A DNA stretch of 64,000 nucleotides from Segatella copri (GTDB taxonomy: Bacteria; Bacteroidota; Bacteroidia; Bacteroidales; Bacteroidaceae). The DNA lies in assembly GCF_019249795.2 (NCBI RefSeq), contig NZ_CP156891.1:1878001-1942000 (forward strand). Reading direction: 5' to 3'. The notes beneath the pieces are model-generated. The model ran no database searches and was not told the DNA's origin. It worked only from the letters and a program-made list of their open reading frames with translations. Every line of letters starts with the position of its first letter. Position 1 is the stretch's first letter. Made by a program: the position numbers and the translations under genes. This document shows, one piece after another, positions 11,225 through 20,045 of the stretch.

Positions 11225-11836
11225 ATGATAAAGAATTTGATTTTTGATTTTGGAAAAGTACTCGTAGATTACGAATACTTTGAAACGCTTGACCAGATAT
11301 TCAAGACCCACGAACAGGCTGAAGAATTCTATCATCTCCTGATAGACGGCAAATGGAATGAGAATATGGATCGCGGAGATTCTTTCGAAGAAACCTTCTG
11401 CAAGATGCAGCAGATCATGCCGCAATATAAGGAAGAAATAGCAACCGTAGCCCAGCGCTTTAACGATTTTGTAAGGGGCGAAAAAGAAGGTATGCGCACC
11501 TTGCTGACCCAGTTGAAGGCAGAAGGCTACCACCTTTACGGACTTTCCAACTGGTGCACCAAGGTTCACGAAACGATGGCACAATATCCCATTTTCCAAC
11601 TTCTGGAAGGACAGGTGATTTCTTCAGAAGAGAAAATCATCAAACCCGACAGAGCTATTTATGAAAGAATCTGCCAGAAATACAATCTGAAACCGGAAGA
11701 ATGCCTTTTTGCTGACGACAGAATAGAGAATGTAGAAGCCGCCCAGCGTTTCGGAATGCAGGCCATCTGCTTTGAGGATGCTGCGCAGTACGAGCGGGAA
11801 TTGAGAAAAATTCTGTCTGAGGAAAGAACGATGTAA
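11225..11836 (+). CDS. HAD-superfamily phosphatase, YihX-like
   Basis: 203-residue cytoplasmic HAD IA hydrolase. Motif I is FDFGKVLVDY (D8), the DxGxV form seen in YihX-type sugar-phosphate phosphatases. The GLSNW stretch near residue 105 is motif II, K140 or its neighbour in EEKIIKPD is the motif III lysine, and FADDRIENVEAA is motif IV. The alpha-helical cap lies between motifs I and II. It sits between fecR and susC with a hairpin on each side, so it may be transcribed separately. Its place inside a locus that would import phosphate esters makes a role in dephosphorylating the product possible, but this is only inference. The substrate is not readable from the sequence. Confidence 0.85.
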   Translation: MIKNLIFDFGKVLVDYEYFETLDQIFKTHEQAEEFYHLLIDGKWNENMDRGDSFEETFCKMQQIMPQYKEEIATVAQRFNDFVRGEKEGMRTLLTQLKAEGYHLYGLSNWCTKVHETMAQYPIFQLLEGQVISSEEKIIKPDRAIYERICQKYNLKPEECLFADDRIENVEAAQRFGMQAICFEDAAQYERELRKILSEERTM

Positions 11837-11889
11837 GTTCTGATTATCAAAAGCATTACTGCTATTTCCATACCCAAAGCATTACTTTT

Positions 11890-11943
11890 TAAAAAAAATC
11901 AAGGCTCTAAATTAGCAGCAAGAAATGCTAATTTTAGAGCCTT
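11890..11943. terminator. Stem-loop between the HAD gene and susC
   Basis: AAGGCTCTAAATTAGCA (11901-11917) pairs with TGCTAATTTTAGAGCCTT (11926-11943) with one bulge. The T run lies on the minus-strand side (nine A at 11890-11899 on plus), yet both flanking genes are on plus. It isolates susC from upstream transcription in any case. Confidence 0.6.
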
Positions 11944-12044
11944 CATATTATGTATTTATAATTTCCAAAAGAAGAATTTTATAGGGTGTTTGCGAACACA
12001 AGATATTTTTTTCAGAAAAACTTCATTTTAACAGTTTTGTAATT

Positions 12045-12071
12045 GGGTGTAACTCTCTTTCCCGTTGTCTT
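12045..12071 (+). promoter_or_regulatory. ECF-type promoter for susC
   Basis: ATTGGGTGTAAC ends at 12053, then 13 bp, then GTCTT at 12067-12071, the same arrangement as upstream of fecR. It lies 45 bp before the susC start. No TAnnTTTG element is visible here. Confidence 0.75.
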
Positions 12072-12115
12072 CAAGACGTAACAAGCAAATTATTATTAAC
12101 TTAAAAAGATAAAGT

Positions 12116-15100
12116 ATGAATCTTAAAAGAATCTCTGCGTCATGCTTCTGTTTGCTCCTAGCAGGCCAGATGACCCTTTCGGCTCAGAACGTCAGCTTCA
12201 GCTCAAACAAGGTAACGCTTAAGTCTGCTTTTGAGAAGATTGAAAAGGAATCTAAGTACAAGATTGCCTACAACTCCTCACAGCTGGATGCTAACCGTTC
12301 GGTTACATTAACCAAGAAAAGTGATGATGTCTTTGGTATGTTGAACCAATTGCTCAAAGGTACCAATTTTACCTATGAGATGGAAGGCAACTACATCGTC
12401 ATCAAGCCTCAGCAAAAAGCTAAATCTCAGGCTCATGGCAAGAAAATCAAGGTACGTGGTGTAGTAAAAGACGAAACTGGCGAGCCAGTTATCGGCGCTA
12501 CCGTCATGGAGAAGGGTACCACCACCAATGGTGTTGTAACCGATATTGACGGCAACTATACCATCGAGATTCCTGCAGACGGAATGTTGGCAGTATCATA
12601 CATTGGCTGCAAGGACCAGGACATCAAGGTAAATGGTCGCGAAGTAATCAATGTTAACCTGGCAGATGATAATAAGGTCTTGGAAGAAGTTGTAGTTGTA
12701 GGTTATGGCGTGCAGAAGAAGCGCGACGTATCTACTGCTGTGTCTTCTGTCAAGGCAGAGGCTCTTGCCAACAATCCTTCTACCGACTTCCGTCAGGCTT
12801 TGGCTGGTAAGATGCCTGGTGTACAGGTAACAGTACCTAGCGGAGACCCAGAGGGTAGCGTAAGCATTCGCGTTCGTGGTGTAAGTACCGTCAACGCCGG
12901 TAGCGACCCTCTCTATGTAGTAGATGGTGTTCCTATGGAGCGTGGTTTTGCCAACCTGAACACCAACGATATTGAGTCTGTTGAAGTTTTGAAGGATGCT
13001 TCTGCAGCAGCTATCTATGGTAGCCGTGGTTCTAATGGTGTAGTTCTCGTTACAACCAAGAAGGGAACCTCTGACAAGCTCTCTGTTTCTTACGATGGTT
13101 ACGTAGGTGTACAGAACGTATCAAAGAAACTCGATATGATGAACGCTTACGAATATGCAGAATTCGTAAAGGATGCACACGACAACGCATATTTGGATAA
13201 AAATCCTAACGGAAGTGCTAACGATCCTAACAGTTCACGTAAAGAAGGTTACATGAAGATTCCTGATATGTTGGTTCCATATTTGGAAGGAAAGACTGGT
13301 CTTACAGATACAGACTGGCAGGATGCAATCTTCCGTAGCGCGATGACTACCGGACACAACATTTCGCTTTCAGGTAAGTCTAACAGCATCAATTACTTCG
13401 TATCAGGTAACTATATGAAGAAAGAAGGTATCATTATCGGTTCCGACTTCGAAAAGTATGGTGGCCGTTTGAACCTCTCTGGTCAGCACAAGCGTCTGAA
13501 GTTCGGCGTAAACTTCGCTCCTTCTTACTCTGTATCTAACTCAGTAAATGCTTCTGGTGCAGACGGAATCGTTCAGTCTGCGTTGATGATGCCTCCTATT
13601 TTCCCTGTTTATAACCCAGATGGCTCTTATAATTATCAGGGTAATGGTTACTTGCGTATCGGTACCGACTACCAGATTAATGAGGTATTAAACCCTGTTG
13701 CAATGGCTCGTTTGCAGTCAAATGTTACTGATCGTATGTCTATTACAGGTAAGGCTTTTGCAGAATTGGAATTGATGAAGGGACTTTCATATAAGTTGTC
13801 TTTGGGTGGAGATTATTATGGCGCTCATAATGACCAGTATCGCCAGTCTGCTTTGCCTTTGAAGGGAAAGAATTACTATGATACTCCTTCTAATCCAAAG
13901 GGTTACAGTTCTTCTTCTTTCTTCTTCAACTGGTTGGTAGAGAATCAGCTTACTTACACTACGACAATTGATAAGAAGCACAACATTTCTGCAGTCTTGG
14001 TACAGTCTGCACAGAAAGAGACTATGAAGACTGATAATGTTACAGCAACGGATTATCCTAACGATTACATCCATACTATTAATGGTGGTACTGTAACAGA
14101 AGGTAAATCAGACAAGACACAATGGTCTATCGCTTCTTATTTGGCTCGTGTTCAGTACAACTACGAGGGACGCTACATGCTTTCTGCAGCCATTCGTGCC
14201 GATGGTTCTTCACGTTTCGGTAAGAACAACCGTTGGGGTTACTTCCCATCAGCATCTGCAGCTTGGCGTATCAGCGATGAGCAGTTCTTCAAGAATGTGA
14301 AGAAATTGTCTTTCATCAACGACATGAAGATTCGTGCCAGCTATGGTGTGACAGGTAACTTCCAAATTGGCGACTACGACCATTTGGCTACCATGTCTAT
14401 TGACAACTATATTCTTGGTAATGGTCTGGCTTATGGCTACAAGCCTGATAACATCAAGCGCGATGACCTGAGCTGGGAGAAGAACCAGATGATCAACGCC
14501 GGTATCGACCTTCAGATGTTTGACGGATACCTCGGTTTATCTGTAGACTACTATAATACCAACACCTCAAACATGTTGCTTTATGTACCAGTACCTCTGT
14601 TGACAGGTTACAGCACCTCGCTCCAGAATCTGGGTAAAGTAAACAACCGCGGTTGGGAAATCGGCTTGACTTCACAGCATACATTTGCTAATGGTTTAGG
14701 TTACTCATTCAATGTTAACTATGCCAAGAATACCAACGAGGTGAAAGAGTTAGGTCCAGGTAATGCACCTATCATTTCTTCGGGTAGCGTAGGTCATGCT
14801 TATTATATTACAGAGGTAGGCAAACCAATCGGTAGCTACTATCTCTTGAAGTATGATGGTGTGTTCAAGAACCAGCAGGAACTTGACAGTTATCCACACC
14901 TTGCCAATGCAAAGGTAGGTGACTTCCGTTTCGTTGACGTTGATGGAAGTGGTGATATTGACTTGGACAAGGACCGTACTGTATGCGGCAACTACATGCC
15001 TAAGTTCACTTATGGTTTCGGTGGCAAGCTTTGGTATGGTGGTTTCGATATGGACTTTAACTTCCAGGGTGTTTATGGCAACAAGATTCTGAACTTGAAC

Positions 15101-15505
15101 CGCCGTTACATCGACAACATGGAAGGTAACGTAAATGGTACTAAGGTAGCTCTTGACCGTTGGAAGAGTCCAGAGAATCCAGGTAGCGGTTGGGTAAACC
15201 GTGCTAACCGTAAGCAAACAGGTAGTAACGGACGTACTTCAACCTGGCATCTGGAGGGCGGTTCATACCTCCGTCTTCAGAACTTAGCATTGGGTTACAC
15301 ATTGCCACGCACCTTCACACAGAAGTTCAAGGTTGAGAAGATGAGAGTTTATGTTTCAGGACAGAACCTCTTTACCATCACAGACTACAGCGGCTACAAC
15401 CCAGAGGTAAATGCCCGTCCATCTCAGAACCTGACTCCAGGTGAGGACTATGGTACTTATCCTTTGGCAAGAACTTATATGTTTGGTTTGAACATCACAT
15501 TATAA
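12116..15505 (+). CDS. SusC-type TonB-dependent transporter with an STN signalling domain
   Basis: 1129-residue outer-membrane transporter. A signal peptide (1-23) is followed by an STN domain (about 25-98, KVTLKSAFEKIEKESKYKI onward), a carboxypeptidase-like CarboxypepD_reg domain (about 110-190), the SusC signature LEEVVVVGYGVQKKRDV (about 193-210), the plug with VRGVSTVNAGSDPLYVVDGVP, and the 22-strand barrel ending in a hydrophobic residue (GLNITL). The STN domain is the part that contacts FecR, so this protein is both importer and sensor. It forms an operon with susD 13 bp downstream and then the glycerophosphodiesterase and antiporter genes. The cargo is inferred to be a glycerophosphodiester or a larger lipid- or teichoic-acid-derived molecule. 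Confidence 0.95.
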   Translation: MNLKRISASCFCLLLAGQMTLSAQNVSFSSNKVTLKSAFEKIEKESKYKIAYNSSQLDANRSVTLTKKSDDVFGMLNQLLKGTNFTYEMEGNYIVIKPQQKAKSQAHGKKIKVRGVVKDETGEPVIGATVMEKGTTTNGVVTDIDGNYTIEIPADGMLAVSYIGCKDQDIKVNGREVINVNLADDNKVLEEVVVVGYGVQKKRDVSTAVSSVKAEALANNPSTDFRQALAGKMPGVQVTVPSGDPEGSVSIRVRGVSTVNAGSDPLYVVDGVPMERGFANLNTNDIESVEVLKDASAAAIYGSRGSNGVVLVTTKKGTSDKLSVSYDGYVGVQNVSKKLDMMNAYEYAEFVKDAHDNAYLDKNPNGSANDPNSSRKEGYMKIPDMLVPYLEGKTGLTDTDWQDAIFRSAMTTGHNISLSGKSNSINYFVSGNYMKKEGIIIGSDFEKYGGRLNLSGQHKRLKFGVNFAPSYSVSNSVNASGADGIVQSALMMPPIFPVYNPDGSYNYQGNGYLRIGTDYQINEVLNPVAMARLQSNVTDRMSITGKAFAELELMKGLSYKLSLGGDYYGAHNDQYRQSALPLKGKNYYDTPSNPKGYSSSSFFFNWLVENQLTYTTTIDKKHNISAVLVQSAQKETMKTDNVTATDYPNDYIHTINGGTVTEGKSDKTQWSIASYLARVQYNYEGRYMLSAAIRADGSSRFGKNNRWGYFPSASAAWRISDEQFFKNVKKLSFINDMKIRASYGVTGNFQIGDYDHLATMSIDNYILGNGLAYGYKPDNIKRDDLSWEKNQMINAGIDLQMFDGYLGLSVDYYNTNTSNMLLYVPVPLLTGYSTSLQNLGKVNNRGWEIGLTSQHTFANGLGYSFNVNYAKNTNEVKELGPGNAPIISSGSVGHAYYITEVGKPIGSYYLLKYDGVFKNQQELDSYPHLANAKVGDFRFVDVDGSGDIDLDKDRTVCGNYMPKFTYGFGGKLWYGGFDMDFNFQGVYGNKILNLNRRYIDNMEGNVNGTKVALDRWKSPENPGSGWVNRANRKQTGSNGRTSTWHLEGGSYLRLQNLALGYTLPRTFTQKFKVEKMRVYVSGQNLFTITDYSGYNPEVNARPSQNLTPGEDYGTYPLARTYMFGLNITL

Positions 15506-15518
15506 AGAATTACACAAT

Positions 15519-16913
15519 ATGAAAAAGATATTATTTTTAGCATCTTTAGTAACTTTGCTGATGACTTCATGTGGAGACAGCTTCTTTGATTTGGAGCCAG
15601 CAAGTAAAGTAACGATTGATAAGGTGTATAAGACTGCAAGTGATTATAATGTTGCTGTAGTCGGCTGCTACGCTAAGTTGCAGTCTCAGGTAAATTTCTA
15701 CAAAGAATGCTGTGAGTATCGTAGCGACAACATGGAGGTGAAAGCCCCTACAGCTGGTACTCAGGACCGTTATGACATCAACCATTTTGAAGATAAGCCT
15801 TCAAATGGTATTCTGTCTAACTACTGGGCAAACTTCAACAACAACATTTACCGTTGCAACCTGATTCTCGACCAGATTGACGGAGCGCAGTTTAATGAGA
15901 CTTTGAAAAAGCAATATAAGGGTGAGGCTATGTTTATCAGAGCCTTGAACTACTTCAACATGTATCGTGTATGGGGTGGCGTTCCTGCAACAAAGCATGT
16001 AGTAAGTGCTGCAGAAGCTTTGAAGATTGCAAGATACTCTGACGCACAGATGTTCGATCTGATTGCTGGTGATTTAAAGGAGATTGTAGATAACAATTAT
16101 CTTCCAGAGAAGTATTCTGCATCAGAAACAGGACGTGTAACAGCTAATGCTGCCAAGGCTCTGTTGGGTAAGGTTTATCTTACATTCCATAAGTGGAACG
16201 AGGCAAAGGATGTTCTTTCTCAACTCATCGGCAAGTATTCTCTGTTGCCATCAATCGGTCAGGTATTTGATGTGAACAACAAGAACAACGCAGAGATTAT
16301 CTTTGCAGTTCACTTTAATAAGGAGATCGTAAACGAAGGTCATTCTTATTGGTACGATATTACCAACTTGACCGATGAAAGCGGTCAGGCAGAAGCACTT
16401 GTAAACTGCTTTACACCAGGTGACACCCGTAAGGAGATGATTACTTATGTGAAGGCAGAGAACAAAGCCTATCTGATGACTAAGTTCCTGGATACCAAGA
16501 ATGTATCATTCAATCAGGTAGGTAATGACCAAATCCTTCTCCGTTATGCTGACGTACTTTTGATGTATGCAGAGGCATTAAACGAACTTGGATATGATGC
16601 TTCAGAAGGTTCTATCGCATTGAAGCAATTGAATGCAACCAGAACAAGAGCAGGTCTTACTAAACTGACAGCTGCAGATGTTCCTACACAGGAAAGCTTC
16701 CGCAAGGCTATTCTCGATGAGCGCCAGAAGGAGTTCCCATACGAGGGTCATCGCTGGTTCGACTTGGTTAGAATGGGATATGCTAAGAGCGTATTGGCAA
16801 CACAAGGCTTGAACATTCAAGATTATCAACTCCTTTTCCCTATTCCTCAAACAGAAATCGAAAAGGTTGGAGATTCTAAAATCTTGTGGCAGAATCCAGG
16901 CTACGATAAATAA
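15519..16913 (+). CDS. SusD/RagB-type surface lipoprotein
   Basis: 464 residues. Lipoprotein signal MKKILFLASLVTLLMTSCGDS (lipid-attachment Cys at 18). The SusD fold is recognisable from the TPR-like helices, the ALNYFNMYRVWGGVP motif near residues 148-162, and the C-terminal DERQKEFPYEGHRWFDLVRMG and LFPIPQTEI motifs. It should act as the ligand-binding lid over the SusC barrel. At 464 residues it is shorter than most polysaccharide SusDs (about 520-600), which fits a small ligand. It is followed by a stem-loop and then by the GDPD gene. Confidence 0.95.
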   Translation: MKKILFLASLVTLLMTSCGDSFFDLEPASKVTIDKVYKTASDYNVAVVGCYAKLQSQVNFYKECCEYRSDNMEVKAPTAGTQDRYDINHFEDKPSNGILSNYWANFNNNIYRCNLILDQIDGAQFNETLKKQYKGEAMFIRALNYFNMYRVWGGVPATKHVVSAAEALKIARYSDAQMFDLIAGDLKEIVDNNYLPEKYSASETGRVTANAAKALLGKVYLTFHKWNEAKDVLSQLIGKYSLLPSIGQVFDVNNKNNAEIIFAVHFNKEIVNEGHSYWYDITNLTDESGQAEALVNCFTPGDTRKEMITYVKAENKAYLMTKFLDTKNVSFNQVGNDQILLRYADVLLMYAEALNELGYDASEGSIALKQLNATRTRAGLTKLTAADVPTQESFRKAILDERQKEFPYEGHRWFDLVRMGYAKSVLATQGLNIQDYQLLFPIPQTEIEKVGDSKILWQNPGYDK

Positions 16914-16921
16914 AACATTTC

Positions 16922-16951
16922 ATTTCAAGAGGGCTCCGGTCCTCTTGAAAT
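16922..16951 (+). terminator. Stem-loop after susD
   Basis: ATTTCAAGAGG (16922-16932) pairs with CCTCTTGAAAT (16941-16951). There is no T run, and the next gene is on the same strand, so it may be a partial attenuator or an mRNA-stabilising 3' end rather than a full terminator. The dispersed motif CTATATATAAATAAGGT (16952-16968) starts directly after it, in the leader of the next gene. Confidence 0.6.
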
Positions 16952-17003
16952 CTATATATAAATAAGGTATCATTTTTCCTCATCTTATAAACTAAAATAA
17001 ACA

Positions 17004-17903
17004 ATGAAAAAGATATATATCCTTTCCGTATTGTGCATGCTTTCTTCTATAAGCTTTGCACAAAGCAACCTGAAAGAGATTCTTAAGAATTTCAACAAGC
17101 CTGCAAAAGAAAATGTTATGGTCGTTTCTCATCGTGGAGACTGGCGTAATGCTCCTGAAAACTCTATTCAGGCATTCCAGAACTGTATCGACATGGGTGT
17201 TGATATGGTTGAGTTGGACTTGAAGAAGACAAAGGATGGCGTTCTGGTTCTGATGCACGACAAGAAGATTGACCGAACCATGAATGGTAAGGGATTCCCA
17301 GAGAATTATACTCTTGATTCTTTGAAGATGCTCCGTCTGAAGAATGGTGTAGGCTGCAAGACCCGCCATCAGATTCCAACATTCCGTGAGGTAATGGAAC
17401 TCTGCAAAGGCAAAATCATGGTGAATGTTGACAAGGGCTACGACTACTTCGACGATGCCATGAAGGTTTTGAAGGAGACTGGTACAGTTGACCAATGCAT
17501 CATCAAGGCTGAACTTCCTTACGAGGTGGTAAAGGCTGAGCATGGTGATGTTCTCGACAAGATGATTTTCATGCCTGTAGTTAACCTCGGTAAGCCTGGT
17601 GCAGAAGAGGTAATCGACGGTTACATCAAGAACATGAAGCCAAAGGCTTACGAATTGGTATTCAAGACTGATGATGCCAACACTCGCCGCCTGATTAAGA
17701 AAGTACGTGATAGTGGAGCAAGAGTTTTCATCAATACACTTTGGCCTGAGCTTTGCGGTGGACATGATGATGATCGCGCCGTAGAACTCAAACAGCCAGA
17801 AGAGAGCTGGGGATGGATTGTTGGTCAGGGTACCAAGATTATCCAGACAGACCGTCCTGCTTTGCTTCTTGATTACTTGAGAGCCAAGAAACTTCATAAA
17901 TAA
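17004..17903 (+). CDS. Glycerophosphodiester phosphodiesterase, periplasmic
   Basis: 299 residues with a cleavable signal peptide (1-20, ending SISFAQ). GDPD fold: SHRGDWRNAPENS carries the catalytic His43 and Arg44 and the metal ligand Glu52; VELDLKKTKDG carries E70 and D72; LMHDKKIDRTMNG carries the second catalytic His85; QTDRPALLLDYL closes the barrel. It should split glycerophosphodiesters into glycerol-3-phosphate and an alcohol in the periplasm. The next gene encodes an antiporter of the family that imports glycerol-3-phosphate, and the preceding genes encode a SusCD pair. The chain outer-membrane uptake, periplasmic cleavage, inner-membrane import is complete. Confidence 0.93.
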   Translation: MKKIYILSVLCMLSSISFAQSNLKEILKNFNKPAKENVMVVSHRGDWRNAPENSIQAFQNCIDMGVDMVELDLKKTKDGVLVLMHDKKIDRTMNGKGFPENYTLDSLKMLRLKNGVGCKTRHQIPTFREVMELCKGKIMVNVDKGYDYFDDAMKVLKETGTVDQCIIKAELPYEVVKAEHGDVLDKMIFMPVVNLGKPGAEEVIDGYIKNMKPKAYELVFKTDDANTRRLIKKVRDSGARVFINTLWPELCGGHDDDRAVELKQPEESWGWIVGQGTKIIQTDRPALLLDYLRAKKLHK

Positions 17904-17960
17904 AATTCAATAGGTTTCGCTATATATTAATATTTAAGAAGGTTGTTGGTTTTAAGAATC

Positions 17961-17995
17961 GTTGTGCATGCTTACGGTGGTAAGTCATGCACAAC
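17961..17995 (+). other. Perfect stem-loop between the GDPD and antiporter genes
   Basis: GTTGTGCATG-CTTAC (17961-17975) pairs with GTAAG-T-CATGCACAAC (17981-17995) across a five-base loop, with one unpaired T. No T run follows, so it is more likely an RNA-stability or attenuation element than a terminator. Confidence 0.6.
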
Positions 17996-18062
17996 ACTCA
18001 ATAAACATCTCCTTAAATTATGTACGAGAACACAAACTTCATAAATAACAACTAAGGATTAT

Positions 18063-19403
18063 ATGTTTAAGAAAATAATAGACTTCTATAAGGTTTCGGA
18101 ACCGATTCCGGCTAAAGCCTCTACACCTGAGGAAAACGAAAGAAAACTGAAACGTCTGCAATGGGCTACTTTCCTTTCTGCTACCATAGGATATGGTACA
18201 TATTATGTGTGCCGACTCAGCCTGAACGTAATCAAAAAACCGATTGTAGATAATGGCGTATTCTCAGAAACAGAGCTCGGTATCATCGGCTCTGTCTTGT
18301 TCTTCACTTACGCTATCGGTAAGTTTACCAACGGTTTCCTTGCTGACCGAAGCAACATCAAGCGACTGATGTCTACCGGTCTGCTCGTTACAGCCTTGGT
18401 GAATCTGGCTTTGGGCTTTACCAATTCCTTCATCCTCTTCGCAGTTTTGTGGGGATTGAGCGGATGGTTCCAGTCGATGGGAGCTGCCTCCTGCGTGGTA
18501 GGTCTCTCCCGCTGGTTTAACGATAAGAACCGAGGAACGTTCTACGGATTCTGGAGTGCGAGCCATAATATTGGTGAGGCGATGACCTTCATCTTTGTGG
18601 CATCCATCGTGAGCGCCTTCGGATGGCAATATGGTTTTATCGGAGCTGCGATAGTAGGTTTGGCGGGCGTTGTCCTGCTCCTTACTTTCTTCCACGATAC
18701 GCCTGCCAGCAAGGGTGTTACCCTGCCGGGTATCAAGGTAGAGGAAAAGAAGCAGGATACGGAATCTTACAACAAGGCACAGAGTGCGGTTTTGAAGAAT
18801 CCGCTCATCTGGATTCTGGCCTTGAGTAGTGCTTTCATGTATATCAGCCGCTATGCTGTTAACAGCTGGGGTATCTTCTATCTTGAGAACGAGAAGGGAT
18901 ATACTACGATTGATGCCAGCTTCATCATCTCTATCAACTCTATCCTGGGTATTGTGGGAACCGTATCATCCGGACTGGTATCGGATAAGATTTTCAAGGG
19001 CAACCGTTATTTGCCAGCCGTTATCTTCGGCTTGCTGAATGCGTTGGCGCTCTGTCTGTTCCTGCTGATTCCGGGCCATCATCTCTGGGTTGATGCTACG
19101 GCGATGGTACTGTTCGGTTTGAGCATCGGCGTGTTGCTTTGCTTCCTCGGTGGTTTGATGGCGGTAGATATTGCGCCTAAGAATGCATCGGGTGCTGCTC
19201 TTGGCGTTGTCGGCGTAGCGAGTTATGTAGGTGCCGGCATCCAGGACATCATGAGCGGTCTGCTCATCGAGGGCAACAAGCATCTGGTAAATGGCGTAGA
19301 GACTTACGACTTTACCTACATCAATTATTTCTGGATTGGTGCAGCCCTGATGTCTGTCTTAATGACTTGCATCGTCTGGAAGGCGAAACCAAAGACTGTT
19401 TAA
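18063..19403 (+). CDS. Organophosphate:phosphate antiporter, GlpT/UhpT family
   Basis: 446-residue major facilitator protein with about 12 membrane helices. It carries the family features near the N-terminus (YGTYYVCRLSLNVIKKP, including the substrate-binding Arg), FLADRSNIKR between helices 2 and 3, and GLSRWFNDKNRGTFYGFWSASHNIGEA in the middle. Such proteins exchange glycerol-3-phosphate or hexose-6-phosphate for inorganic phosphate across the inner membrane. Its position after a secreted glycerophosphodiesterase makes glycerol-3-phosphate the natural substrate. The hairpin before it and the shared strand suggest it is the last gene of the susC operon. A sugar phosphate remains possible. 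Confidence 0.9.
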   Translation: MFKKIIDFYKVSEPIPAKASTPEENERKLKRLQWATFLSATIGYGTYYVCRLSLNVIKKPIVDNGVFSETELGIIGSVLFFTYAIGKFTNGFLADRSNIKRLMSTGLLVTALVNLALGFTNSFILFAVLWGLSGWFQSMGAASCVVGLSRWFNDKNRGTFYGFWSASHNIGEAMTFIFVASIVSAFGWQYGFIGAAIVGLAGVVLLLTFFHDTPASKGVTLPGIKVEEKKQDTESYNKAQSAVLKNPLIWILALSSAFMYISRYAVNSWGIFYLENEKGYTTIDASFIISINSILGIVGTVSSGLVSDKIFKGNRYLPAVIFGLLNALALCLFLLIPGHHLWVDATAMVLFGLSIGVLLCFLGGLMAVDIAPKNASGAALGVVGVASYVGAGIQDIMSGLLIEGNKHLVNGVETYDFTYINYFWIGAALMSVLMTCIVWKAKPKTV

Positions 19404-19425
19404 GAAATAAACGAAGCTATCATCA

Positions 19426-19684
19426 AAATACTCTTCACTCTTCACCTTTCGGCCGGAAACCCCTGTGTTTATCGGCATTCCGAGGGGTGAAGAGTTGTTT
19501 TTATCTCTTCACCCACTCTTCACCTTCAGAAACGGGAACAGAGGCGAAAGACTGATAGATAGATTGCAAATCAGCCAGAACTAAAGGGTGAAGAGTGGTG
19601 AAGAGTGCCCGAATACTCTTCACCCCTCGGAATGCCGATAAACACAGGGGATTCGGGGCTTTTGGTGAAGAGTGAAGAGTATTT
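19426..19684. repeat. Nested long inverted repeat (about 260 bp) rich in TGAAGAGTG
   Basis: The outer arms 19426-19446 and 19664-19684 are perfect 21-bp inverted copies. The next arms, 19460-19495 and 19615-19650, are perfect 36-bp inverted copies. Inside, CTCTTCACCCACTCTTCACC (19505-19524) faces GGGTGAAGAGTGGTGAAGAG (19586-19605). The whole could form a large cruciform or a long RNA hairpin. It contains no gene. It resembles a MITE-like or intergenic palindromic element; I see no target-site duplication. Confidence 0.85.
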
Positions 19685-19742
19685 GGCAGGAAGCCTATAC
19701 GAAAACAAAATAAAGGAGGTTTCGATAACTGTTCCAGTAAAA

Positions 19743-19775
19743 CAGCCGACTAGCGACAAATGCGCTAGTCGGCTG
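19743..19775. terminator. 13-bp perfect hairpin
   Basis: CAGCCGACTAGCG (19743-19755) pairs with CGCTAGTCGGCTG (19763-19775). TTT follows on plus. It could terminate the antiporter operon, although it is 340 bp past that stop. Confidence 0.5.
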
Positions 19776-19982
19776 TTTGCAGTTTGCCAGTTGGCTGTTT
19801 ATATTTTGCCAGTTGGCTATTTCCGGTTCTTGCATCAATCATCGCAAGTACTTGCATCTATCATCGTAAGTACTTGCATCTATCATCGTAAGTACTTGCA
19901 TCTATCATCGTAAGTACTTGCATCTATCATCGTAAGTACCTGCATCAATCATCGTAAATACTTGCATTAATACACGCTATTT
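19761..19982. repeat. 22-bp-period array A
   Basis: Ten units in one 22-bp register. The first three (19761, 19783, 19805) share GCCAGTTGGCT with variants. The next seven start TGCATC at 19831, 19853, 19875, 19897, 19919, 19941 and 19963; their core is TGCATCTATCATCGTAAG, with AGTACT at the junctions, and the last copy is degenerate. 22 is not a multiple of 3 and there are no spacers, so it is neither coding nor CRISPR. Confidence 0.9.
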
Positions 19983-20016
19983 TGCTCGAAATGGGGTAAA
20001 AATACCATTTCGAGCA
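19983..20016 (-). terminator. Hairpin after the GH127 gene
   Basis: TGCTCGAAAT (19983-19992) pairs with ATTTCGAGCA (20007-20016), extended inwards by GG.TA/TACC. It lies 30 bp past the GH127 stop. The T run is weak. Confidence 0.65.
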
Positions 20017-20045
20017 GAATTTACTTAGCATTTACGAACCGATAC

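Noticed and set aside
19605-19913. Open frame through the palindrome and array A
   Set aside because: It crosses repeat DNA, has no promoter and its sequence is dictated by the repeats.
19829-19982. Possible CRISPR array
   Set aside because: Units of 22 bp follow each other directly without spacers, unit sequences change gradually, and no cas gene is nearby.
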